A DNA stretch of 64,000 nt from Pogonophryne albipinna (taxonomy: Eukaryota; Chordata; Actinopteri; Perciformes; Artedidraconidae), in assembly GCA_028583405.1 (NCBI GenBank), contig CM053259.1, forward strand, positions 20,437,951-20,501,950, read 5' to 3'. The position numbers and the translations under genes were made by a program. A model generated the notes under the pieces. It was not told the origin of the DNA, ran no database searches, and saw nothing but the letters and a program-made list of their open reading frames with translations. This document shows, piece after piece, positions 48,801-60,800 of this stretch (position 1 is its first letter; each line of letters begins with the position of its first letter).

Positions 48801-51800
48801 CGTTTCCAGCTAAACGTAATTGAGAATGCAGTTTAGTTCTGTGGGAACGTAAAAGAAGTGACGAATGAATGAAAAATCCAGGATTCGACACCACTACCAT
48901 CAAAATACGGAGCGAAAAGTTTAACCACAAGAATCAAGACTGAGCTACCACTAAGCGACTCACAGTCTGTAAATTACCATTAAAAAAAACCTGGACGTTT
49001 AGTTTTCGTTTTAAGCATCGTTTTAAGGTCTTAACGTTTCATTTACAAATGCGCGTTCCCGTGACAAGGGGTGCATTTCATGATGGGGGTCCATCATTTG
49101 ACACAACACCGGCAATGCCCAATATGTGACTGGCTCCTCTCCAGCTACCAGTCAACATGACATACTTGGTCTGTGCAGGGACTTGAACTAGCTTCCCTTC
49201 GGTTCCCAACGGACTGAGTTAATGCCGCCCAAAGATGTGTGTGTGCATCTACCCAGAGGCACAATAAAAACATCCAAGTACCCAACAGGATTGCTGCTGG
49301 ATCAAATACATATCCAACATCATTTGCACAACTTTGCTCCACTGCCCAAAGGCTTTTTGGGAGTCATCTGTTTTTTGTTGAAATAATTGAATAGTTTTAC
49401 GGATGCGCATTGTTTCCAAGTTTCTCTCTCCCGTTAAAGATATACATTTCAATTCAGGTTGTTTTCTTTCTCTTAAATTAAAATCTACACAGTTTACTGC
49501 GTGGGTATAACTACCAGAGGCCAGATACTGCTGTGGCCCTAACTGAGTCGAAGGCATGCTGTAGCCAAAACAATTAACTTTATCATGACACTGACAAAGT
49601 GAATACAATGTGAATGGGTAAACTAGGGCCAGGAAATGTTCTAGCATGGGACAATTATACACATTGCACAGACAATGGTAGAAAGATGTTGATAAAAAGG
49701 GGCCCAGTAGGTCATTTTACCCCCTAAAATGTCAATCAAACAATGATCCTAACCTTTGTGCTTTGTTTTTGCTCTGCAGTGTTTGGGGAACTCTCAGCGA
49801 GAGTATGAGAAGCATGTGCTGCTCTACAGCATCCGCAACCAGCTGCGATTCCGCAATAACCTAGGTGAGTGACGTTTTTACCTCACGCCAGTGCTAAACA
49901 TACACCTTGTACTCACACGTGATGATACGCTGCTGTGAGATTAAAAGAGCTAACATATTCACTTACATTAAATGGCATAATAAAAAGGCATAAGGAATAT
50001 GTGGACTGGCAGAATATGTGCCCGGGTATCTAAAAAGGCAGTTAAGCAAAAATTGCACCTGCACAAGGCCATCTTCCCAACAAACACATTCTCTCACTGG
50101 TACATTCCCTGGAATATTGGTAATACTTGACCCCCATTTCGGTACAATTGTATGTGTATGAACAGGTAATGCGGTTTTAGTGATATCAACACATTACCTA
50201 TATCATTTCCCAGTGTCTAAAACACTTTATGTAATCAATTGTCTAACTTGCTATGTGACCTTTTGAAGCCTATTCAGTATTGGATAATTGTTCCTTTTAT
50301 TACCTGGATTTATCTATTTTAGGTTTCCCGGAAGTATGACAGCATGAAAACTCATGTTATATGTGTTTTATGAACAGTGCGCCATGTGAGGAAGGATGAG
50401 CGCAAGTATTATGAGGAGCTCCTGAAGTACAGCCGTGACCACCTGATGCTGTACCCCTACCACCTGTCTGACATCATGGTGAAAGGGCTGCGCATCACTC
50501 CGTTCTCATATTACATAGGAATCATGGAGGTAAGCCACTCCTGCTGCAATGCACAACAGAAAAGGAAGAATGGGGTTTGATGTGGAAAGGCTTAAATTCA
50601 TCAGGATTTTTGTTAGTCTTCTCAAACACCTGAACATCTATCTTTTTAAACACAGTATGTGAAAGCTCTGGCTGATCTGAAACCAAAGACAATGACAAAG
50701 GTGATTTTCACATTTTCGTCTGCGCTTATAGAACTGTAATGACCTGGTTAAACTCCAAGGCGACGAGCAGGAGTTGTTATTGTTCATCAGCAAAGATTCT
50801 CTAATTGGTTTCGGAGCTCCGTCTCTTATTTAAATTGAACAGTGCCTCATTTTTGGCACCCCTGGAAACTACTGCGGAAAAAGCAGTTTTAGACTAAACA
50901 AAGAATCCATAAAGCCATTATAATAAGAAAGGTCTAAGCTTTTCACAACCCTCTGCAGCTATTTGTAATGTGTTCTTTGAATCTTGGAAATATACTATAT
51001 GATATGGTATGGTACACCTGAAAAGATTTGCTGAAGAAATACCCTTTGTTGCAGCTACACCTTAATCATGTAGCCACAGTATGTTACAGGAGCTAGCACT
51101 ATTGAGCCACATTATTTTAATTATGTAGAAACAGAGGAACATGATAGAGCTGCATCAAATAGATTCAAGAGTTATTGATATAATTGCTGCTGAAAATCCA
51201 AAAATCATAGTTTTATTGAAAAAGTAGATAGAAAGTGATAATCTCAATAATTCACAACACAGTTTTAGCTACTGAAATATTAGAGATTCTATTTAAAAAA
51301 TATAATATATATATATTTTAAGCAACAGACACAGACTTATATTAGTTAAAGAGAGTTGAATTCATAACTAAGACAGACTCATTTGATACAAAGAATCCCT
51401 TTTTAAAAAGAATATCATTTCTTATGTGATGAATTCACACAATCAAACAGACATTCAAAGCTTTATTCGAAAACCTCAATAGAAACTTTAAATTAAGAAA
51501 ATAGTCTACTTCCATATAACATGGCATACATTACCACCATCATCAGATAGATATATTCGGTTGCTCTATAAAATATTCTGTCTTGAGTATTTTTATGTGG
51601 ATAGACCTGGCATCAGTCAGGCACTAGGTGTCAGTCAGAGTCTAGTGAAGCCTCGTGTAGCAGCTGAGAGACACAGCACTGATCCCAGGATAAACACACC
51701 CAGAAACATGTTTTCTGTTTGCTCTGCAGTCATTTTTGGCTTTGTCCGCACCACGCCTCACCCTCTCTGATAAGTCTCAGTCTGTAACACTTTCCCTGAG

Positions 51801-54800
51801 ACTTTGACCAGGTCCAGTGCTGGACAACTCATCGAACTGTTCCCATGGTGCTGTAGCTTGAAAATAGTTGGATGTAGTTTAGTTCCCTCTGTTTTGTTAC
51901 ACTTGAAGCTGATTACATATATTGTGTATATTTTTTCATAATGCCCGCCTCAGATATATCTTTTCAGTTTCCCCACCCTGTGTGTTTACTCAGAGAGGGT
52001 GTGTGCAGATGCTAGCCGCCACATATGATTGTTCCACTTTCACATTACTTCCCATTTTACACAGATATGACTAATAAGCCCAAAAGCTCTTTCTTACAAC
52101 TCAACTTAAAAAGGCTTCTTTCATTTGCCTATGCATGCAAAACTTAACTTTACTGAGCTTTTAATTGTGGCCGCTGAATTGCCGAAGTCTATTATATTAT
52201 ATTAGACTTCTGATAATATTCTGATAATCCGTTTTAAGCACTTAATGAAAATGGGCTGTAGAAATAAGCACAGCCGCCCAGATCTGCTAATCCTGTTATT
52301 AACCAGAGGCAGAGGGACACAGAAAGGGAAAGAGGGAAATGAGTTCAATTATTTTCCCTGTGTCCTTCCTGTCTCCACCTTCCCTAACTCTCCCTTCCTT
52401 CTTTGCACCTCCAGGATATTATGAACAGTGAGAAGAGTTACGACTCCTTGCCCAACTTCACTGCTGCTGACTGTGAGTTTTTCCTCATCCGTATTTTTTT
52501 CTCAGTCCCCCCCCTTTGCTAGGGTTGTTGGAGGTCGTTCTACGGTCATTGGAGGGGCACATTACATTTAAACTGGAGATAATCAAGAGTTATCGGACAT
52601 TTTGTTTATTCACGGGGCGAAATCAGCACCTATAATGAAACTAAAGCTGGAACAAATTGATTATTTGATTAACAGAAAGCTAACTGTTTTGATAAATCGT
52701 TTGAATAAAACATATTGGTTTGGTCGGACATATAGGGCAATTTAAAGAGATTTCCCTCAGCTAAAATATTTTCTGTTTTGATTCAAATGTTGTTGTTTTT
52801 TTTAACACAGAGCATGTCCTGTATCCAATATAAGTAAATTAAGCCAAATCAAATATTTGTACGGAAGTTGGGTATATTATTTGTTGGTAAAAATAAGTTT
52901 TTCAGATTTTGCCTCTGCTTTGACGAGGCATGCCTTTCCTATAAGACTGCTACCACTTTCCCTCAAACAACAAACTAATCTCACCATGGTTTTGACAGCT
53001 TATTAGAGTAACGATTTTCAAAACCCCCTGACAAGCAATAATCAAGCTGAAAATTGTCTCTGTATCGCTGTAACAATCCAACTCTGGTAAATAGATTTAT
53101 TTAGTTTTGACTGATATACATTACATTTTTATAAAGGATTATAAATTGCTTTTCTGCAACGATAATACTTGACCAAGGAGCTGTGGTTCTCGGTAATGAT
53201 TGTAAAACCAGATTAAGATTGTGTCAAAGCTGGAAGTGTACAGGCAGTTGTAGCTTTCTTTGTCTTTCTGCTGTCAAGTGTAAAGGGCTTTGGCGTTGGC
53301 CTGTGAGTGGCCGAGTCCTGGCTGAGCAGGACCTTCACGCTGTGGGGACAGAAGGCTGCCAGCAGGGGCTTTTCTCCTCAAATCTCCCTGAAGGAGCTTT
53401 GGAAGTGTGTCATGCTGCAGTGGGTGGCTGGAGAGACAGCAAAGTGTGTGTGTGAGAGTGTTTTTTTACGTAGGCGCCTGCGGTTGTTTGTGTGTCTGTG
53501 AAATGGCAGGATATGCGTGCAGGATTCTGCTGCGTTAGTAGACCGAAATGCGAACATCCCTTATTTTTCCCTGAATGCGCTGGCAGCCGTCCCAGCACAT
53601 TCTGCTCTGCCCCTTCCAGCCATGGGCATCAGAGGCTTGAGGAAAGGACAAGGTGGGATCTAGAGTCAGATAATTATACCTCTACCTCTGTAAAAGCTTT
53701 ACAACTGTGCTTCATGGGCCAGTATTTTCTCAGACAGACCATACGTCTTAATTTATTCACAGATAAAAATGCATGCACACGCTCACTCTTAAGATACCTC
53801 CCAAGATGGATTAGTGGTGCTTTTGTGTCTGTGTGTGTTTGGATTGTCTCAGAGAAGAATTGGGAGGGATGAAACCCCTCTTTAATGGTCACACATGCAG
53901 AGCACACAGCACACAGTGACATTTGTTCTCTGGTTTAACCCATCCTAGTACCAGGAGTCTAGTACTAGGAGCAGAGAAGGTGTGTGGTTTTTGTGTATAC
54001 GTACCCCTTCAGCAGAGTTGGGATGAGTCACTGCTGCCGCTCGTCAAGCTTTCTCCGAAGCCCCTCTCAAATATGAAGTTGGAAATATCCAGAAAAAGCT
54101 AATTCTCAAACTTCTTTCTTCTTGCTGTAATTCTCTGCTGCAAAGCCTCAAAGTCTGTAATTGAAAAATGCTTCAGACTCTTTTTTTCCTGGCTGTACTG
54201 CAGCCAGAATGATATGTCTTAGTACATGTACAGACATTACATGTTCAAGGCCAGTTACAGAGTCATAATTGAGTTTGGCTGACTTTCTCCTTCTCATCAT
54301 TCCACAGGTCTGCGGCTGCTTGGCATCGGGAGAAATCAGTACATTGACCTAATGAACCAGTGCAGGTCGTCCAAAGTAAGACATGTTTCTAATACAGCCT
54401 TTTAAATAGATGTGTTCATGTTCAGTGTAAAGTGGGAATATTTAATATTTAATCCAGCTGTATTTTCTCTGATTTAGCCGACCGCAAACTGCATGGCAAT
54501 TCTCAATAGATAGAACGGCCTCATAAATGTATTTACAAAAGCCAGAAAACACACAATATCTTTCCACCATTGTCTTCACAATTATTAGCACATATCAGCT
54601 CATGTTAATTAGATTTGAGTGACTTAGTCTGACCTCCATTTCTACGTTTTTCTCCTTTTTCAGAAATTCTTTCGCAGGAAATCAGCGCGAGACCTGCTCC
54701 CATCCAAACCAGTGGAGATCTCTGTGGAGCCGTGGTGGACGGCGCAGACCGGCTACATCACCGAGGACGATATCAGGGTGCGATAAGTGCTCTGCCTATT

Positions 54801-57800
54801 TTATTTCCCATGTTTAACCATGTGTATGGATTTGTAATGTTTAGTATTAGCATGCAGGGATGGATACAGTGGAAGGAGAGTTGGCAGATTTAATTATGTT
54901 ATTTTATTTCATATAGCAAATGCAAAACCGTACTCTTTTAATCCTTATTAAATTTTATCTACAGTTCATGTATCATTGATTTACAACATAAGTGAGAAAA
55001 CATGTTGGCTGGTGTTTTTTATTTTTCATTCAAGATTCTTACACGTCACCCACCAAGCTACAATCATTGATCGTACGAGCGCCTGCACTGCATGTGGAGA
55101 TCTCACCTGACTAAAAATAAATACCTGCAGCGTTCCCAACACTTCTTCTCCCCTCCATAAATAGGAAAAAATAAACTCTGGAAAAACAGTCAAGGAGTTC
55201 ATACATTTCATCATCCCAGAGACTGCCCTACCCCTGTTGTTCACTGGAGGCTTTTTTGACGAATAAAGCCACATATCCATGTGTGCTCTTATGTTGTTTG
55301 TTTGATTTTGTTTGTTTACAGATCTGTTCCACAGCAGAGAAGAAAGCCATTGACAAGATGATAGACGCTGGAGCTCAGCTGGCTGGAACAATGGAGTACA
55401 ATGTGGTGTTAAGTGAGTATCTGTCACATGTAATGTTCAAATTAAAACACCTGAAACTGCATAATCAATGTCATAACAAAGTGACGTTTACACCCTGTGT
55501 TAAAAAGAAGCAACAATTATTCATTTCAATAATGGTTTGCTACTTAGCAAGAATGTCAGAATATTACTATTATTTACTTTTAGAGATTCTTTAACATATA
55601 GAAGCAAAGGATATTGACATTGTCACCCTCTTTTATAACAATTTTCAATTATTTTGCACCTATTCATACTTTCAGCTTTGTCTAGTTCATATGTTGTTGT
55701 ATTTAAAAGATGTCTCCAATCTGTTCCCCTTGAATTTTATATTTAATTTGAGGTGGACTGAATATTTCAAACACAAAGCATTTCAGAGTGGATTGCTTCA
55801 CTGTCTTACTTTTTCCAAATTAGATTTGTTCTAGTCTCCTGTCCCACCCTTACATCCGGTTTCAACAGGAATTATGGGAACAAGTTTCCCCAAAGGGCTA
55901 CTCTCTTTACGGCTTTACAATCCTTATGCTGCAACAAAGAGATTAAGTATTATTGGAAATGAGTGCTGTTTAAATAGTTTGCTGGTGCAGATGGAAGCAT
56001 TACAAAATCTGCAATAGCAGTTGGGGACTGAGCCTGAGGTAGTTTTTGTTTATTTATTTTGTATCTGCCTGCTGGTACAGCATGAATTAACCTTCAGAAC
56101 TAAACTACTTTTTGATATAAAATTACATTTGTTGGCATAAATGGATAATTGAGTTTGCATCTTTCAAATTCAGCGAGCAAGAGGCAAAATTCACTTGTGA
56201 TATTATGGTGTGAATATCACAGATGAAGCAGAGGGGCTGCGGTCGTGTCCACGCAGTTTAAATGTTAATTAAAGAAGAGTTTCACAGTCATGCACCCCGG
56301 CCACTGGAGTGCTGCGGACTGAGTTGGAATAAATACAATTAGATACAGGAGTCACAGGCAATTTAAATACAAGTCGCAGTTCAGATGAGATTTATTAAGC
56401 CATTCTCATTATGTGCAATACACAGGACAGAACTGTGTACATGTTAACAATAACAATTTGTTATAGTAAGATTTGTTTTTCTGAATGTGGCAACCATATA
56501 ATTGGTTCAATTATCCTAGCAGTATATTTGTCTTTTCACTCTAGGCTTGTACAACCGGGGCTTCATATACGTGGATGTTCCCATATCTGATGACAGCTGC
56601 ATCTCAGGTATGTGTGTGTGTGTGTGTTTAACATCCTGCCATTAACCCCCCCCCCCCCTGAGTATTTCTTTGACTGAACGCTATGTTTACCTTAATTACA
56701 ACTGTGGGGAAATAAGCTGTGATTATGGGTAATTGACTGATCTCAAACGAGGCCTAATAGTGTCATTAAAGATACATACAGTATTTAAAACAAACAACTT
56801 TTTTGCAAAGTGAAATTATGTTTTCTTAAAAAGTAGTATCTATTGGAATGTGTGTTCACCCCTCTGTGTGTTTCAGTTCCCCCGCTGGAAGGCTTTGTCA
56901 TGAACCGCGTCCAAGGCGATTACTTTGAAACACTACTCTACAAAATCTTTGTGTCCATTGATGAGCAGACGAACGTAGCGGAGGTAGGCTACAGAAACAC
57001 CTTTTGTTGTTCTCTCCTGTTGTGTCTGCTCAATGACATATGACTGTGTGTTTTCAACTGAGTCGTATTTATTTTTCTTTCCTGACCCCCCCCCCCCAGC
57101 TGGCGAATGTGTTGGAGATTGACTTGGACTTGGTGAAGGTTGGTATCCACTTGCTGCAGAATGTTTCTATAGTAATATCAGGGTTCGTACGGTCATTGAA
57201 AACCTGGAAAAGTCATGGAAATTGAAAATGCAAATTCCAGGCCCTGGAAAAGTTATGGAAAACAATATTTTTCCCAAAGTTTTGGAAAAGTCATGGAAAT
57301 GTAACTAAAGTTGCGTCAAATATAATTTACATTTAATCTAATCGCTGAAATAATCTGCGGTCACGAGCTGTTATGTGCCATCATGACGCGCATGGTGTTA
57401 TTTTTTAATATATGAAGCGCAAGCTGTGTGCTCGAGTCTTCCTGCCTGTCGGCTGAACTCTGCTGCTCCGGGATGAGGGTCAGTTACATTATCTACGGTG
57501 CGTTCGTTAACTGTGCGGAGTCACTGTGGCACAGACTGAGCCGCTGGTGAACAGCTGTTAGAACGGGCCGTTCAGGTGTTCAGAGCAGAGCGGCAGAGCG
57601 TGATGTGCACTGAAAAGTTTTTCTGTCGCAATATTATTTAGGGAATCGTTGAGCTAGCTAGCATACATTGTCAGTATCTGCTAACGTTAGCTTTAGCCTT
57701 CGTTTTCTAATAGTTTTTTTCATAGGCTATAAACAGAGGTGGTATAAGTATAGATCTTGTACTTGATTAAAAGTAGAAGTACTCAGATCTTATACTTTAG

Positions 57801-60800
57801 TAGAAGTACTCAGATCTTGTACTTAATACAAGTAGAAGTACTCAGATCTTGTACTTGAGTAAAAGTAGAAGTACTCAGATCTTGTACTTGAGTAAAAGTA
57901 GAAGTACCAGAGTGTAGGAATACTCTGTTTCAGTAAAAGTCCTGCACTCAAAATGTTCCTCAAGTAAAAGTAGAAAAGTATTCTCATCAAAATATAGTGA
58001 AAGTAGCGACAGTAAAAGTAGTCATTGTGCAGATTGGTCCATTTCAGAATAACATACACTGAACAAAAATATAAATGCAACACTTTTGTTTTTGCTCCCA
58101 TTTTTCATGAGATGAACTCAAAGATCTAAAACATTTTCTATATACACAAAATAACCATTTCTCTCAAATATTGTTCACAAATCTGAAAAAATCTGTGATA
58201 GTGAGCACTTCTCCTTTGCCGAGATAATCCATCCCACCTCACAGGTGTGGCATATCAAGATGCTGATTAGACAGCATGATTATTGCACAGGTGTGCCTTA
58301 GGCTGGCCACAATAAAAGGCCACTCTGAAATGTTCAGTTTCATCACACAGCTCAATGCCACAGATGTCGCAAGTTTTGAGGGAGCGTGCAATTGGCATGC
58401 TGACAGCAGGAATGTCCACCAGAGCTGTTGCCCGTGAATTGAATGTTCATTTCTCTACCATAAGCCGTCTCCAAAGGCGTTTCAGAGAATTTGGCAGTAC
58501 ATCCAACCGGCCTCACAACCGCAGACCACGTGTAACCACACCAGCCCAGGACCTCCACATCCAGCATGTTCACCTCCAAGATCGTCTGAGACCAGCCACT
58601 CGGACAGCTGCTGCAATAATCGGTTTGCATAACCAAAGAATTTCTGCACTGTCAGAAACCGTCTCAGGGAAGCTCATCTGCATGCTCGTCGTCCTCATCG
58701 GGGTCTCGACCTGACTCCGATTCGTCGTCGTAACCGACTTGAGTGGGCAAATGCTCACATTCGATGGCGTCTGGCACGTTGGAGAGGTGTTCTCTTCACG
58801 GATGAATCCCGGTTTTCACTATTCAGGGCAGATGGCAGACGGCAGACAGCGTGTGTGGCGTCGTGTGGGTGAGCGGTTTTGTGATGTCAATGTTGTGAAT
58901 CGAGTGGCCCATGGTGGTGGTGGGGTTATGGTATGGGCAGGCGTATGTTATGGACGACGAACACAGGTGCATTTTATTGATGGCATTGTGAATGCACAGA
59001 GATACCGTGACGAGATCCTGAGGCCCATTGTTGTGCCATTCATCCACGACCATCACCTCATGTTGCAGCATGATAATGCACGGCCCCATGTTGCAAGGAT
59101 CTGTACACAATTCCTGGAGGCTGAAAACATCCCAGTTCTTGCATGGCCAGCATACTCACCGGACATGTCACCCATTGAGCATGTTTGGGATGCTCTGGAT
59201 CGGCGTATACGACAGCGTGTTCCAGTTCCTGCCAATATCCAGCAACTTCGCACAGCCATTGAAGAGGAGTGGACCAACATTCCACAGGCCACAATCAACA
59301 ACCTGATCAACTCTATGCGAAGGAGATGTGTTGCACTGCGTGAAGCAAATGGTGGTCACACCAGATACTGACTGGTTTTCGGACCCCCCCAGACCCCCCC
59401 AATAAAGCAAATCTGCACGTTTCAGAGTGGCCTTTTATTGTGGCCAGCCTAAGGCACACCTGTGCAATAATCATGCTGTCTAATCAGCATCTTGATATGC
59501 CACACCTGTGAGGTGGGATGGATTATCTCGGCAAAGGAGAAGTGCTCACTATCACAGATTTTTTCAGATTTGTGAACAATATTAGAGAGAAATGGTTATT
59601 TTGTGTATATAGAAAATGTTTTAGATCTTTGAGTTCATCTCATGAAAAATGGGAGCAAAAACAAAAGTGTTGCATTTATATTTTTGTTCAGTGTATATGA
59701 TATGTTTTATAATGATTGATCATGAAAGTGTTCTCAAAGCTGGTAAAGGAGCAGCTTGTTTGAATGACTTTGTATACTGCAGGGTAGCTTGTGGATTTAC
59801 TCCAGGTGGAACTAAAGTCTGATTTAACACTTGATTATATTTCACATCATTCATCCAGATCTGTGAAGTAACTAAAGGTATTAAATACATGTAGTGGAGT
59901 AGAAGTACACCATGTACCTCTGAACTGTAGTGGAGTCGAAGTACACCATGTACCTCTGAACTGTAGTGGAGTCGAAGTACACCATGTACCTCTGAACTGT
60001 AGTGGAGTCGAAGTACACCATGTACCTTCAGGTTCAGGTTCAGGTTATTTATTTGTACCCGTAGGTAGATTCTGTTTGCAGAGAAAAAGACAAGGGTTCC
60101 ATCCTGACACTAAAAAGTTTGTTGAGTTTATGAACTTAGTTACACCAGTGGCTATACAGATAGAAAGACTAAGCCTTGCACAGAGGCATGAAAATACATT
60201 TTCAAAATGCTCAACAGTGCTGCCAGAATTATAAACTGACTGCTACACAATTAAAATAAATGCTTTTATATATTTCTATTAGATGTGACTCTTTGGCGTT
60301 TCTGTTATTATTACCTGCTGCTTTAGTTGTTCTGACTGCTAAAATCCTCTGTTCCTCATTTTAAAGCCGATATTCCGTGGGGTCGGGGGGCTCGGATCCT
60401 TGTCACCTTTTTCATACCTGATGAGTTTGCCTCCCTGACTACAGTTGCTTCAGCGTGTAGAAGCTAGTAAGCCTACTATTTGATTTCTTTTAGATAGGCA
60501 CTACATGTTTCCAGTGGCATTTTTATATGTACAAAAGTGGTGGGGCACAAAAAACTTAGATGTCTATAGCTTCTGCAGTGAGGTTCATGGCGGCACTGGC
60601 ACTGACTCTTCAGGTTTACAAGGTTTTATATTTTGACCTAAATCAAAATATAATATTATTTTCAAAAGCTTTTTTTGTCTGATGCTTCAATTAATTTTAA
60701 ACAGACAGTTCAACAAAAGGATACCCAAAAAATGTAATTATATCATTTAAATATTGAAATGTTCTCTCTTAGTAAGATCCCATTTTCAATAAAATTGCAG

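Larger units (their letters stand above)
45883..49779 (+). other. FAM91A1: FAM91A1 intron 1
   Basis: 3.9 kb, mostly mobile DNA: a CAGGGG-ended block (46585-47597), a foldback element (47598-48901) and a tRNA-like SINE fragment (49161-49230). No exon is supported; the 136-aa open frame at 46139 is not coding-like. Confidence 0.7.
58057..59693 (+). mobile_element. Tc1-like transposon, nearly intact ends
   Basis: 1637 bp, flanked by TA on both sides (58055-58056, 59694-59695). Terminal inverted repeats of 274 bp each (58057-58330 and 59420-59693), starting CACTGAACAAAAATATAAAT, differ by only about one base when read by eye. So insertion is very recent or the arms have been homogenised. A transposase pseudogene fills the middle. 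AATAAA lies at 59401. Confidence 0.95.
57733..60029. mobile_element. GTAAAAGTA-family element split by Tc1
   Basis: The left half (57733-58056) has several tandem units of TACTCAGATCTTGTACTTGA and the family words TCTGTTTCAGTAAAAGTCCT and CATTTCAGAATAACATA. The right half resumes at 59694 and ends in a 36-bp tandem array. The usual CTTTCCACCACTG right end is missing. Confidence 0.6.

Noticed and set aside
49161..49230. Possible tRNA gene on the minus strand
   Set aside because: Box B is good but box A is degenerate, the spacing is short and no cloverleaf forms; treated as a SINE fragment.
53183..53872. Overlapping open frames in FAM91A1 intron 4 that might be an extra exon
   Set aside because: Human FAM91A1 joins exon 4 to exon 5 without extra residues, and no phase-1 exon with conserved sequence was found.
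55026..55427. 133-residue minus-strand open frame
   Set aside because: Overlaps FAM91A1 exon 7 on the other strand; no similarity recognised.
58823..59410. Minus-strand open frames over the Tc1 transposase
   Set aside because: Antisense shadows of the transposase coding region.
59891..60028. Regular 36-bp repeats resembling a CRISPR array
   Set aside because: The units abut with no unique spacers, and the genome is a vertebrate; it is a minisatellite.
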